Assembly: GCA_039984715.1 (NCBI GenBank)
Contig: JBDWUA010000003.1
Location: 1 to 59,989, forward strand
Reading direction: 5' to 3'
Source of the DNA: JABSSA01 sp039984715
Lineage (GTDB): Bacteria > Pseudomonadota > Alphaproteobacteria > Rhodobacterales > Rhodobacteraceae
Length of the DNA: 59,989 bases
Shown: piece by piece, positions 17,384-26,275 of the stretch
How the letters are laid out: every line of letters starts with the position of its first letter
Numbering within the stretch: the stretch's first letter is position 1
Made by a program: the position numbers and the translations under genes
The notes under the pieces: generated by a model
The model's database searches: none
The model's input: only the letters and a program-made list of their open reading frames with translations
Told to the model about the DNA's origin: nothing

Positions 17384-17516
17384 AGCATCAACCTCATTGG
17401 CTACCCACATCCTGTTCTAAGAACTTGAAACCAATTGATGCGAAACTCAGCCGACCGCTCTGTGTCAAAAAACGACCTTTTCTACACAGTATTGCGAAAC
17501 ACGTGCTGCGTATTTT

Positions 17517-18389
17517 CTATTGGGTCACGATACATCGTGTCAGACCATCATTGCGCCGACAGTTTTGGCCGGGCAATTCGGTGTCCCGTTGGGACGCATT
17601 GTCTAGATCATTACGCTCTCGCGCTGAATTTCCTGCGTTAGCATTTGAGGTCTCTGGAGCATTCACACGGCCTGTATTGCCGCTCTCGTCTTCTTCAGGA
17701 CGCCACAAACTTGACGCTGGGCGTCTAACCGATCTGCGATTTTCGCCAGTGGCGGTAAAAGCTGCTTCATAGTCAATCGCACGCAATAATAGACGCACAT
17801 TGACCAATTTTCCCAATCCGCGCGCCTCGATGTGAATGCGGTGGACATCCTTGGATTGCCCCACAACGACCTGAAGTTTCTCGCCGTCAAAGTTCACTGC
17901 ATCATAAATCCTGTAGGAAATTCCCCTTATCACACCCCATTTTTGAGCCGCATTCCGTTCAATTGCGACTGGACCTAGCGCAACATCAGAATCTGCCTGA
18001 AAGATTGGTTCGCTTTGGTCGTCGTCGATGAGAAAGGCGCGAAGTACAATTGTGGATGAGCCGCGTTCATAGGCCCATCCATGAGATTGGAATTCCTCAT
18101 GATCTTGTGAGCTAAACATTTCTGCAGTGCCTTCGACACGGCTGATGCTCAATAATTCAAAATCTGCTTTTGTAATTGCTTTGCGTGTCCAACCTTTTGG
18201 TGCATCGGGTAAAACGGATTGAAGCGATTGGTATTCCAAGTCTGCTACAGATGACAATGGAACAACCTGATGGTGCGAAGGAGATAACGACTCAGGCGAG
18301 GTGGATTCTGCTCCTGCAATCACTGGTGCCCCAAATGCCAATATCGACAGACTGCTAGCTATGGCAAACCGGGAAAAACAGCGCAGCAC
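17517..18389 (-). CDS. Secreted protein, function unknown (290 aa)
   Basis: A signal peptide (about residues 1-27, ending VIAGA) precedes a globular domain of about 180 residues, then a low-complexity Asn/Arg/Glu-rich C-terminal tail (about 230-290) with a final pair of Cys (QNCRRNDGLTRC). The middle contains GWTRKAITKADFELL and WGVIRGISYRIYDAV, which I do not recognise as a named domain. The tail composition suggests disorder. It sits between the dehydrogenases without overlap, so it may be independent of their function. Confidence 0.65.
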   Translation of the reverse strand: MLRCFSRFAIASSLSILAFGAPVIAGAESTSPESLSPSHHQVVPLSSVADLEYQSLQSVLPDAPKGWTRKAITKADFELLSISRVEGTAEMFSSQDHEEFQSHGWAYERGSSTIVLRAFLIDDDQSEPIFQADSDVALGPVAIERNAAQKWGVIRGISYRIYDAVNFDGEKLQVVVGQSKDVHRIHIEARGLGKLVNVRLLLRAIDYEAAFTATGENRRSVRRPASSLWRPEEDESGNTGRVNAPETSNANAGNSARERNDLDNASQRDTELPGQNCRRNDGLTRCIVTQ

Positions 18390-18562
18390 AATATGCCCTC
18401 AGAGTAATCAACAAGACCTTTAGCATGGCGTTTAACTATGGCGCATTTATGGAATATCCGAAGGCCAGCGACCGAAATTGCGACCATGCAATGGAAGCGA
18501 CCGGATCGTGTCCAAGTGTTCGTGAAATTGCAAATGCCGACGGTTAAGCCAAAACGCTTTGA

Positions 18563-19978
18563 TCATTCCTCCCGCGGCCAAAACACTTTACCCGGGTTCA
18601 GAATGTTCAGCGGGTCCATCGCCTGTTTGATCGCGGCCATGAATTCCGTTGCGGCACCAAGTTCTTTGACCAAATAGGACATTTTCCCTTGCCCAATGCC
18701 ATGTTCCCCGGTGCAGGTGCCATCCATGGAAATTGCCAAGTTACTGAGCCAACCAATGAATTCCTCGGCGCGTTCGACTTCGTCAGCGTCGGATTTGTCG
18801 ACCAAAAGCGATGCGTGGAAATTGCCATCCCCGACATGCCCTACAATTGGTGCGACCAGATCCATCTTGGCTGCTTTTTCTTGTGCCGCTGTGACGGCTT
18901 CGGCCAGTCGAGAGATTGGAACACACACATCCGTCGCCACACCAGCGGCCCCCGGACGCAAAGCAAGCATCGCCCAGTAAATATCATGGCGCGCTTTCCA
19001 AAGCTTGTTACGTTCTTCAAGCGTTTGGGCAGCCGTAAATCCTGTGCCACCAAATTCGCTCGCGATTTCATTGAACATTTCAACCTGTTCGGCCACGCTT
19101 GCATCCGAGCCATGAAATTCCAGCAGCAGCATCGGTTCTTCGGGCAGGTCTAACCCGGAATAACCATTCGCAGCCTTTACAGTCAAAGCATCCAGCAATT
19201 CGATCCGAGCAATCGGGATGCCGTATTGAATCGTTGCCATGACCGTTTCTGTTGCGGCTTTCACATCGGGGAATGTGCAACGTGCCGCGCGGATTGCTTC
19301 GGGAATACCTTGCAGGCGCAAGGTGACCTTGGTGATCAGACCCAACGTCCCTTCCGACCCGACCATTAGACGCGTTAGGTCATATCCTGCTGACGTCTTT
19401 TTCGCGCGTTGCGCTGTTGAGATCACGCGACCATCGGCCATGACCGCTTCGACGGCCAAAACATTATCTTTCATTGTTCCATAGCGAACAGCATTGGTGC
19501 CCGAAGCATTTGTGGCCGCCATACCGCCAAGAGACGCATTCGCGCCCGGATCAATTGGAAAGAACAGCCCTTGGTCACGCAAATGCGTATTCAGGTCTTC
19601 ACGGGTGACGCCGGGCTGGACCACGCAATTTAGGTCACCGGGGTGTACGGCCAGCACCTCGTTCATTTGCATCAGATCAACGCAAATCCCACCCGCCGGG
19701 GCATTAACGTGCCCTTCTAGGGATGTTCCCGTTCCAAACGGGATCAACGGCACCTTATGGGTTGCACAGATTTTGACGATCTCGCTGACTTCGGACGTGG
19801 ATTGCGCGAAAACAACACCGTCGGGGGGCTGATTGCGCAGCCAAGTCGTGGTGTGCCCGTGCTGTTCGCGAATGGCATCGCTGGTCTGAAGCCGATCCCC
19901 AAAGCGTTGTTTTAAAACACCTAACGCTGTGGCAATGCCATCTTCGTTGCGCGGTAGATCAACAAGTGTCAGACCCAT
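18563..19978 (-). CDS. FAD-linked oxidase, D-lactate dehydrogenase (cytochrome) type
   Basis: A 471-residue enzyme of the FAD_binding_4 plus FAD-oxidase_C family. PFGTGTSLEGH (FAD pyrophosphate loop, about 100), GGMAATNASGTNAVRYGTMKDN, and near the C-terminus GHVGDGNFHASLLVDKSD and CTGEHGIGQGKMSYL are the family hallmarks. The last two carry metal and substrate ligands. The closest functional match from memory is the single-subunit D-lactate dehydrogenase that feeds electrons to the respiratory chain; glycolate oxidase GlcD is a related alternative, but no glcE/F genes are adjacent. ATG 19978 is preceded by AGGGACGATGTC. Confidence 0.85.
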   Translation of the reverse strand: MGLTLVDLPRNEDGIATALGVLKQRFGDRLQTSDAIREQHGHTTTWLRNQPPDGVVFAQSTSEVSEIVKICATHKVPLIPFGTGTSLEGHVNAPAGGICVDLMQMNEVLAVHPGDLNCVVQPGVTREDLNTHLRDQGLFFPIDPGANASLGGMAATNASGTNAVRYGTMKDNVLAVEAVMADGRVISTAQRAKKTSAGYDLTRLMVGSEGTLGLITKVTLRLQGIPEAIRAARCTFPDVKAATETVMATIQYGIPIARIELLDALTVKAANGYSGLDLPEEPMLLLEFHGSDASVAEQVEMFNEIASEFGGTGFTAAQTLEERNKLWKARHDIYWAMLALRPGAAGVATDVCVPISRLAEAVTAAQEKAAKMDLVAPIVGHVGDGNFHASLLVDKSDADEVERAEEFIGWLSNLAISMDGTCTGEHGIGQGKMSYLVKELGAATEFMAAIKQAMDPLNILNPGKVFWPREE

Positions 19979-20037
19979 GACATCGTCCCTTTTTAAAGCA
20001 CGGGGATGATATACCCCCGCCCCTTATCGTATCAAGC

Positions 20038-21819
20038 TTAGTCACCCAATGCGATACCTTCGCGACGCGGATCAGAACCGCCTTTCAAGACATCACCAAT
20101 TTCGATCAAATGGAGGCCAGACGTCAGCGCACGTGCGTTTGTCTCAAACCCCATTTCGGTCAATGGTCCTGCCAATTCTTCGGCTGATGTTCCGGCTTCT
20201 ACATCATAGGTTCCAAACCGATTGACCGCATGTGGCAGATCGACAGCTTGCTGCACGTCCATGCCCCAATCGGCCCACGCAATGATCGTTTTCGCGACGT
20301 ACCCAATGATCCGGCTTCCTCCGGGGCTGCCAATGGCCAGAACGGGCGCACCGTCCTTCATGACAATGGTCGGTGACATAGACGACCGAGGACGTTTGCC
20401 CGGTTCCACGCGATTGGCGATGGCGCGCCCTTCGTTGTGGCTGCGAAAGCTGAAATCGGTCAGTTCGTTGTTCAACAGGAACCCGCGCACCATCAAACGT
20501 GATCCGAAGCCGTTTTCGATGGTGGTTGTCATCGACGCAACATTCCCATCGCCGTCCACAATCGAGATATGCGACGTCGACGGCAATTCGATGCTTTCAT
20601 CCGGTGCCCAGAGTTGCGCGTGATCCCAAGTCGGATTGCCGGGTGCAACTTCGCCCAGCGCTTTATCACCGCTCAGCAATGCCCCACGATCAGACAAATA
20701 CGCTGGGTCGACCAAGCCTTGTGTCGGCATCGGAACATAATCGCTGTCCGCCATGTATAATCCGCGATCTGCAAAGGCGAGCCTTGAGGCATCACCAATC
20801 AGGCGCCATGCATCCGGGTTTTCAGCCCCCATACTGGCCAGATCGTATCCGCCCAGCATTCCAAGGATTTGCCCTACCGTAAGCGCGCCCGAAGATGGCG
20901 GGCCCATACCACACACATCCAAGCCACGATATTCAGCACACACAGCTGCGCGTTCTTTGACCTGATAAACAGACAAATCCGTTTCACTTAGAACGCCGGG
21001 ATTGCCGTCAGCAGATTGGACGGTTTCGACAATGTCCGCCGCAATAGCTCCGGTATAAAACGCATCTGCACCGCCATGCGCGATGGCGCTTGCTGTCATT
21101 GCATATTCGGCATTCACCAAGACATCGCCTGGTTGCAACGCCGTTCCACCGGGAAAGAAGTAATCAGCGGTGCTGGCAAAACGTGACAGACGTTCAGCAT
21201 CGTTTGCGATCAATCCTGCCAATCGGGGCGACACAACAAACCCGTCATTGGCCATGCCAATTGCATCATCAAACAATGTACCCCATGCAAGTTTGCCCCA
21301 CCGTTTATGCGCGGCTTCTAGCAATGCAGGTGTTCCGGGTGTCCCAACGGATCTGCCCCCCACGACTGCATCAAAGAATTTCAGAGGCTCGCCCGCCTCG
21401 TCTTGAAACAATTGAGGCGTCGCAGCCAATGGGGCGGTTTCGCGTCCATCAAGCGTTGTCAGTGCCCCGCTCTCTGCGTCGTAATATACAAGGAAGGCAC
21501 CACCACCCAAGCCCGAGCTTTGCGGTTCCACCAATCCCAAAACGACCTGTACCGCCACCAATGCATCTGCGGCTGACCCCCCTGCGGCAAGGACACGGCG
21601 GCCGGCCTCGACTGCATGTGGATTTGCGGCCGCGACCATGTAATTTTCGGCAGTGACTGGTTGCCCACCTGTTTTTGCAGCGATTGCCTGCGCAACGGCT
21701 GGACTAATCGCCTCAAAGTTCCCATTTGCCGCCGCTTCCGGCTCAACAGCATCTGCTGCCTGCTGGGCAACTGCCCCATTGGCAAATGCACTTAATATAA
21801 TGACTGAAAGAATACGCAT
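20038..21819 (-). CDS. ggt: Gamma-glutamyltransferase
   Basis: A 593-residue secreted Ntn-hydrolase that cleaves glutathione and other gamma-glutamyl compounds in the periplasm. It has a signal peptide (about 1-18, ending GAVA). The autoprocessing site is the conserved TSHIS motif, whose first Thr becomes the nucleophile of the small subunit. The family strings LGGGAFLVYYDAESG, DGRETAP, and near the C-terminus GSPGGSRIIGYV are present. A strong GGAGG sits upstream of ATG 21819. It lies between D-lactate dehydrogenase and hydroxyacid dehydrogenase genes on the same strand with roughly 60-120-base gaps. Confidence 0.95.
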   Translation of the reverse strand: MRILSVIILSAFANGAVAQQAADAVEPEAAANGNFEAISPAVAQAIAAKTGGQPVTAENYMVAAANPHAVEAGRRVLAAGGSAADALVAVQVVLGLVEPQSSGLGGGAFLVYYDAESGALTTLDGRETAPLAATPQLFQDEAGEPLKFFDAVVGGRSVGTPGTPALLEAAHKRWGKLAWGTLFDDAIGMANDGFVVSPRLAGLIANDAERLSRFASTADYFFPGGTALQPGDVLVNAEYAMTASAIAHGGADAFYTGAIAADIVETVQSADGNPGVLSETDLSVYQVKERAAVCAEYRGLDVCGMGPPSSGALTVGQILGMLGGYDLASMGAENPDAWRLIGDASRLAFADRGLYMADSDYVPMPTQGLVDPAYLSDRGALLSGDKALGEVAPGNPTWDHAQLWAPDESIELPSTSHISIVDGDGNVASMTTTIENGFGSRLMVRGFLLNNELTDFSFRSHNEGRAIANRVEPGKRPRSSMSPTIVMKDGAPVLAIGSPGGSRIIGYVAKTIIAWADWGMDVQQAVDLPHAVNRFGTYDVEAGTSAEELAGPLTEMGFETNARALTSGLHLIEIGDVLKGGSDPRREGIALGD

Positions 21820-21941
21820 ACTGTGCCCTCCACGTGTTGTTTCAACTTCGGAGTGTAACAGCCCTGTTCGCCGTCGCGAGCAAATTCATCAACTGCAGCT
21901 ATCGAATGCCGGTATCGGATCAATTTCCGATTAAAATAACC

Positions 21942-22928
21942 TTACAGCATCGACGGAATAACTTGATCCGGTGGGCGATGCCCATCATCGAAAGTTTTAA
22001 TATTGATGATCACTTTTTCGCCCATCTCAATGCGGCTTTCCAATGTGGCGGACCCCATATGAGGAAGCAAAACGACATTCGACAGATCGCGCAGGCGTGG
22101 ATTGATGTCTGTGCCGTGTTCATACACGTCTAGTCCAGCGCCGGAAATGTCACCGTTGCGCAGCATTCTGGTCAAAGCGTTTTCGTCTATGACCTCTCCG
22201 CGTGACGTGTTCACGACAACGGCTCCCGGTTTCATCAATCGCAAACGACGCGCATTCATCAAGTGAAACGTGGACGGCGTCGATGGGCAATGGACGCTTA
22301 GAATATCCATACGTGCAACCATCTGGTCCAAGCTGTCCCACCACGTTGCCTGTAGATCGGATTCAATTTCAGAGCGCAGCCTACGACGGTTATTGTAATG
22401 GATTTGCATCCCGAACGCAGAAGCCCGCCGAGCAACAGCCTGACCAATACGCCCCATTCCAAGTATGCCCAATCGTCGCCCCGCGATACGTCCACCCAGA
22501 TAGGCCGTCGGCGACCAACCGGCCCATTCGCCCGTCTGCATGGCTTGCAATCCTTCGGGAATGCGCCGAGCAACGGCCAAAATCAAAGCCATAGTCATAT
22601 CAGCAGTATCATCGGTCAAAACACCCGGCGTGTTTGACACAAGGATGCCGCGTTGGCGCGCCGTCGCCACATCGATGTTGTCAACGCCTGCACCGTAATT
22701 CGCGATCAATCGCAATTGATCACCCGCCTGCCCCAAAAGGCCCGCATCGATGGTGTCTGTGATTGTCGGAACCAACACATCAGCGGTTTGCATCGCTTCG
22801 ATCAATACCTCGCGCGACATAGGAGTGTCGTCCTCGCGCAACCTTACGTCGAATAATTCGCTTAACCGCGTTTCGACGACATCCGGCAACCGTCGCGTTA
22901 CGACAACACTCAGACGCTTCTTTTCCAT
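21942..22928 (-). CDS. D-isomer-specific 2-hydroxyacid dehydrogenase (glyoxylate/hydroxypyruvate reductase type)
   Basis: A 328-residue NAD(P)-dependent dehydrogenase. The nucleotide-binding motif LGILGMGRIGQAVARRA (about 150), the active-site Arg in NTSRGEVIDENAL (about 240), the Glu, and the catalytic His in LPHMGSATLESR (about 290) are all present. The overall pattern (NYGAGVDNIDVATARQRGI, VSNTPGVLTDDTAD) matches glyoxylate/hydroxypyruvate reductases. It reduces glyoxylate or hydroxypyruvate, or oxidises the corresponding hydroxyacid. GGAG precedes ATG 22928. It may work with the neighbouring FAD oxidase on hydroxyacids (inference). Confidence 0.9.
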   Translation of the reverse strand: MEKKRLSVVVTRRLPDVVETRLSELFDVRLREDDTPMSREVLIEAMQTADVLVPTITDTIDAGLLGQAGDQLRLIANYGAGVDNIDVATARQRGILVSNTPGVLTDDTADMTMALILAVARRIPEGLQAMQTGEWAGWSPTAYLGGRIAGRRLGILGMGRIGQAVARRASAFGMQIHYNNRRRLRSEIESDLQATWWDSLDQMVARMDILSVHCPSTPSTFHLMNARRLRLMKPGAVVVNTSRGEVIDENALTRMLRNGDISGAGLDVYEHGTDINPRLRDLSNVVLLPHMGSATLESRIEMGEKVIINIKTFDDGHRPPDQVIPSML

Positions 22929-23028
22929 CGTTGGGCTCCTCGATCTTGGCCGACTCTGCCAGTCATGTCATCGTGGCCGAGATAGAGGCGCAGCACAAGA
23001 ACCGCGCCCAAGGTTGTAGGGCAAGAAG

Positions 23029-23544
23029 ATGCGGTATTCTTTCCTTTTTGGGCAATTGCGCCCGTTGACGATGTTATTGCTTCTGGTCTGCCTTGCAGCA
23101 CCAGTTTTTGCGCGTGACACTGGGCCAGTGACGAACTTGCCTTTACCGCGCTTTGTGTCCTTGAAAGCGTCCGAAAGTAACGTGCGACGCGGACCATCAT
23201 TAACTCATCGTATTGATTGGGTTTACAAACGACGCACCATGCCCCTGCGCATTACGGCGGAACACGGCCACTGGCGCCGCGTCGAAGACCGCGAAGGCAT
23301 GGGCGGCTGGGTTCATTACACGATGCTATCGGGCGTTCGCACTGTGATCATCGAAAAGGACATGCTGACCTTGCAAAGCCGTCCTGAAGAAAACGCGCCG
23401 GCCGTTGTTGCCCTTGAAGCGGGTGTAATTGCCCGTTTGGGGGAATGTGGTCCCGTTTGGTGCCGCTTGCGGGCTGGCGGATACAAAGGTTGGGCGCTTA
23501 AAACGCTGTTATGGGGTGTTGCGCCCAAAGAGCTGCGCGACTGA
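23029..23544 (+). CDS. Secreted SH3-domain protein
   Basis: A 171-residue protein with a signal peptide (about 10-29, ending APVFA) and bacterial SH3 folds. The region LKASESNVRRGPSLTHRIDWVYKRRTMPLRI followed by WRRVEDREGMGGWVHYTML is a standard SH3_3/SH3b unit, and a second, shorter unit ends KGWALKTLLWG. Such domains bind peptidoglycan or metal ions; the family is frequent in Alphaproteobacteria. Two ATGs are possible (23029 and 23068, the latter at LTMLLLL); the first gives a longer n-region with positive charges and is kept. It is divergent from the dehydrogenase gene by 100 bases. Confidence 0.85.
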   Translation: MRYSFLFGQLRPLTMLLLLVCLAAPVFARDTGPVTNLPLPRFVSLKASESNVRRGPSLTHRIDWVYKRRTMPLRITAEHGHWRRVEDREGMGGWVHYTMLSGVRTVIIEKDMLTLQSRPEENAPAVVALEAGVIARLGECGPVWCRLRAGGYKGWALKTLLWGVAPKELRD

Positions 23545-23649
23545 TCCAAACCTGTTCTGGACAATTTGATCCGCGACATCTCGACGACTTTTCGGTGGGC
23601 AGATCGCAAGCTAACCTCGCGGTCAATTGCCTTGTAAATGGTCTGACCT

Positions 23650-24141
23650 ATGCCGTATCGCTGGACCCCGCCCATCACGACAGATCAGCAAGAACTTTGC
23701 CTTTGGGCACATCAAAGCCTTCCGACACGTGGAATGGCGGCATTCATTCTAATAACCTTCATCCTAATATTACTTCCGACTTTCGCAGTATTGGGAACGC
23801 CCGTTCTGTGGGGATTGTTGCCATTTCTTATGCTTGCCATTTGGGGCATTTATACTGCCTTGCAGCACAACCATCGCGCACGCCAAATTTCCGAGGTCCT
23901 GACACTTGGTGAAGATATGGCCCACTTGATCCGTACAGAACCTTCCGGGCAAGTGCTGGAATGGCAATCAAATCGATACTGGACACGCGTGCGGAAATAC
24001 GAAGTTGGCGGTCCAGTACCCAATTACGTCACCCTGAAAGGCGACGGACGTGAAGTGGAAATAGGCGCGTTTTTAGCCGAAGAAGAACGTCTGGCTTTGT
24101 TCAATGAACTTCAGGACGTGCTTTCACGAACAACACGTTAA
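23650..24141 (+). CDS. DUF2244 membrane protein
   Basis: A 163-residue protein with two adjacent hydrophobic helices (about 29-70: AAFILITFILILLPTFAVLG and GLLPFLMLAIWGIYTAL) followed by a soluble C-terminal half with the WQSNRYWTRVRKYEVGGPVPNYVTLKGDGREVEIGAFL pattern of DUF2244. No biochemical role is established; it is often found near cytochrome oxidase genes, but not here. It is followed by the bidirectional terminator at 24287. Confidence 0.85.
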   Translation: MPYRWTPPITTDQQELCLWAHQSLPTRGMAAFILITFILILLPTFAVLGTPVLWGLLPFLMLAIWGIYTALQHNHRARQISEVLTLGEDMAHLIRTEPSGQVLEWQSNRYWTRVRKYEVGGPVPNYVTLKGDGREVEIGAFLAEEERLALFNELQDVLSRTTR

Positions 24142-24286
24142 AACGGATCAAAAGCACCCTTCGGACAGGACGCCCCTCAAAGAGCCGACACTTCTGCGGG
24201 TGACGCTATACGTGCGCTTTTGCGCCTGTCGAATGGCGCAATTGCTGGCTCAATAAGCGGCAGGAAATCTATGTTGGACACACATA

Positions 24287-24318
24287 AAAAAATGCGCAAA
24301 GAGTTCCCTGCGCATTTT
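24287..24318. terminator. Bidirectional rho-independent terminator
   Basis: A perfect stem AATGCGCA / TGCGCATT closes a 10-base loop and is flanked by an A-run on the left (AAAAAAATGCGCA) and a T-run on the right (GCGCATTTTAT). Thus it has a U-tract in both directions. It lies between the convergent DUF2244 and YqeY genes and serves both. Confidence 0.85.
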
Positions 24319-24345
24319 ATAAATTCTCAGATCAATCTGAATAGG

Positions 24346-24810
24346 TCAGCCAGCACACAGCCGGTTTTTGACCATAGGACCAACAGAGCCGAAATCCATC
24401 TGTCCAGTATACTTGGACTTTAACACGCCCATAACAGCGCCCATGTCCCGAATACTTTCCGCGCCGACTTCGCTGATTGCAGCGTCGACGGCTTTGACCG
24501 ATTCATCCGAACTTAGCTGTTGTGGTAAAAACTCTTCGATCACTTCGATCTCAGATCTTTCCCGTTCTGCCAAGTCCAAGCGCCCACCCTCTTCATAGGC
24601 TTTGGCACTTTCGCCGCGTTGCTTGGTCATCTTGCCCAAGATCGACAAGACTTCAGCCTCGCCGACACCATCATCTGAACCGCTTGCACGGGCATCGATG
24701 TCTTTGTCTTTGATTGCGGCGTTGATCAGGCGCAGCGTCGATAAACGGGCTACATCCTTCTCTTTCATGGCTTGCTTCAACGCAGAGGTGATGCGTGTGC
24801 GTAATTCCAT
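24346..24810 (-). CDS. yqeY: GatB/YqeY-domain protein
   Basis: A 154-residue protein that is a stand-alone version of the tRNA-binding tail of the amidotransferase subunit GatB. Typical strings are LRTRITSALKQAMKEKDVARLSTLRLI, KQRGESAKAYEEGGRLDLAERE and IEEFLPQQLS, ending with DFGSVGPMVKNRL. Function beyond tRNA-like binding is uncertain. The frame is open to 24903, but ATG 24810 starts the conserved MELRTRI sequence and follows a GGGA site. Divergent from carA, with a 194-base intergenic region. Confidence 0.9.
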   Translation of the reverse strand: MELRTRITSALKQAMKEKDVARLSTLRLINAAIKDKDIDARASGSDDGVGEAEVLSILGKMTKQRGESAKAYEEGGRLDLAERERSEIEVIEEFLPQQLSSDESVKAVDAAISEVGAESIRDMGAVMGVLKSKYTGQMDFGSVGPMVKNRLCAG

Positions 24811-25004
24811 CAAGGCAGTCCCATCCTCGTGGGTTTGTGTCAGGCCATGGAACATACGCGAAAGGTATGAATCACGCAACGGATCAACGCAAATATAAGT
24901 CATTGTTTTTGCTGTATTTTTAAATTTCTATTTGCCTTGACCCTCTGCAACTCAGACTTTAGGTTCCGGCAAGTTTGCGCCACACACACAGGATCGAGCT
25001 TGCC

Positions 25005-26159
25005 ATGACTGTGCCCACCCCTACTGCCTGCCTTGCCCTTGCTGACGGAAGTCTATTTTACGGAATGGGGTTCGGCGCCACCGGTCAAACGACCGCAGAA
25101 TTGTGTTTCAACACTGCGATGACCGGATATCAGGAAATTATGACTGACCCGTCTTACGCGGGGCAGATTGTAACCTTCACATTCCCGCATATTGGTAATG
25201 TGGGTGTTAACCCCGAAGATGATGAAACAGCCGACCCGGTTGCGGCTGGCATGGTCGTCAAATGGATGCCGACTGAACCGTCGAATTGGCGGGCCGGGCA
25301 ACCTTTGGGCGATTGGCTCGCGTCGCGCGGCAGAATTGCCATCGGTGGCGTTGATACGCGTCGTTTGACACGCGCCATTCGCCAAGCGGGCGCACCTCAT
25401 GTTGCTCTGGCACATAATCCAGACGGTATTTTTGATGCCGAGGCATTGGTCGCCGCTGCGCGCGCCTTTGCGGGCCTTGAAGGCATGGACTTGGCGAAAA
25501 GCGTCACGTGCGCCCAATCCTATCACTGGAACGAAAAACGGTGGGCTTGGCCGGAAGGATACACGCCTCAAAATGAACCCAAGTACAAAGTCGTCGCTTT
25601 GGATTTCGGGGCAAAGCGCAATATCTTACGGTGCCTTGCGTCCGCGGGATGCGATGTCACAGTGTTGCCAGCCACATCCACAGCCGAAGAGGTTTTGGCC
25701 CATTCGCCGGATGGCGTATTTTTGTCGAACGGACCGGGCGATCCAGCCGCCACAGGGGCCTATGCCGTTCCGATGATCCGTACGATCTTGGACACAACAG
25801 AATTGCCCGTGTTCGGGATTTGCTTGGGCCACCAAATGCTGGCCTTGGCACTTGGGGCACGAACGATCAAAATGAACCACGGCCATCATGGTGCGAACCA
25901 CCCGGTGAAAGATCTGGATACAGGTAAAGTCGAAATCACATCGATGAATCATGGGTTCGCGGTCGACAGCCAAACACTGCCCGAAGGTGTCATCCAAACA
26001 CATGTTTCCCTATTTGATGGATCCAACTGTGGGATTCGTTTGGCGAATCGCCCGGTCTATTCTGTTCAGCATCACCCCGAAGCCAGCCCCGGCCCGCAAG
26101 ACAGTTACTATCTGTTTGAACGCTTTGCGGCGGCTATGGCAGACCGTGTGACGGCCTAA
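25005..26159 (+). CDS. carA: Carbamoyl-phosphate synthase small subunit
   Basis: The glutaminase subunit (384 residues) that supplies ammonia to CarB for carbamoyl phosphate, used in arginine and pyrimidine synthesis. The class I amidotransferase domain has the nucleophile in GICLGHQML (Cys), and the His and Glu in QHHPEASPGP. The N-terminal carA-specific domain starts ALADGSLFYGMGFG and contains DPSYAGQIVTFTFPHIGNVG. ATG 25005 is chosen over the upstream ATG 24975 because the conserved sequence starts about 8 residues later. carB is not adjacent. Confidence 0.97.
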   Translation: MTVPTPTACLALADGSLFYGMGFGATGQTTAELCFNTAMTGYQEIMTDPSYAGQIVTFTFPHIGNVGVNPEDDETADPVAAGMVVKWMPTEPSNWRAGQPLGDWLASRGRIAIGGVDTRRLTRAIRQAGAPHVALAHNPDGIFDAEALVAAARAFAGLEGMDLAKSVTCAQSYHWNEKRWAWPEGYTPQNEPKYKVVALDFGAKRNILRCLASAGCDVTVLPATSTAEEVLAHSPDGVFLSNGPGDPAATGAYAVPMIRTILDTTELPVFGICLGHQMLALALGARTIKMNHGHHGANHPVKDLDTGKVEITSMNHGFAVDSQTLPEGVIQTHVSLFDGSNCGIRLANRPVYSVQHHPEASPGPQDSYYLFERFAAAMADRVTA

Positions 26160-26189
26160 TCGCTATTTTTGACTAGCTCTGAACCGGGT

Positions 26190-26205
26190 TTAACCAAGAC
26201 TTAAC
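26190..26205. promoter_or_regulatory. CtrA-binding site (TTAA-N7-TTAAC)
   Basis: TTAACCAAGACTTAAC is a full match to the CtrA consensus TTAA-N7-TTAA(C). It lies 71 bases upstream of the MshEN-glycosyltransferase ATG, in the 116-base gap behind carA. CtrA is the alphaproteobacterial response regulator that in Rhodobacteraceae controls motility, gene transfer agent and c-di-GMP genes. The site is a strong by-eye match, but binding is inferred. Confidence 0.6.
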
Positions 26206-26275
26206 TCTGCTTTGACAGCGTCGCTCCTGCGCATGTGCCGGGTGGGATTGGCTGCGCCGGGAAGGGTTAAGGATC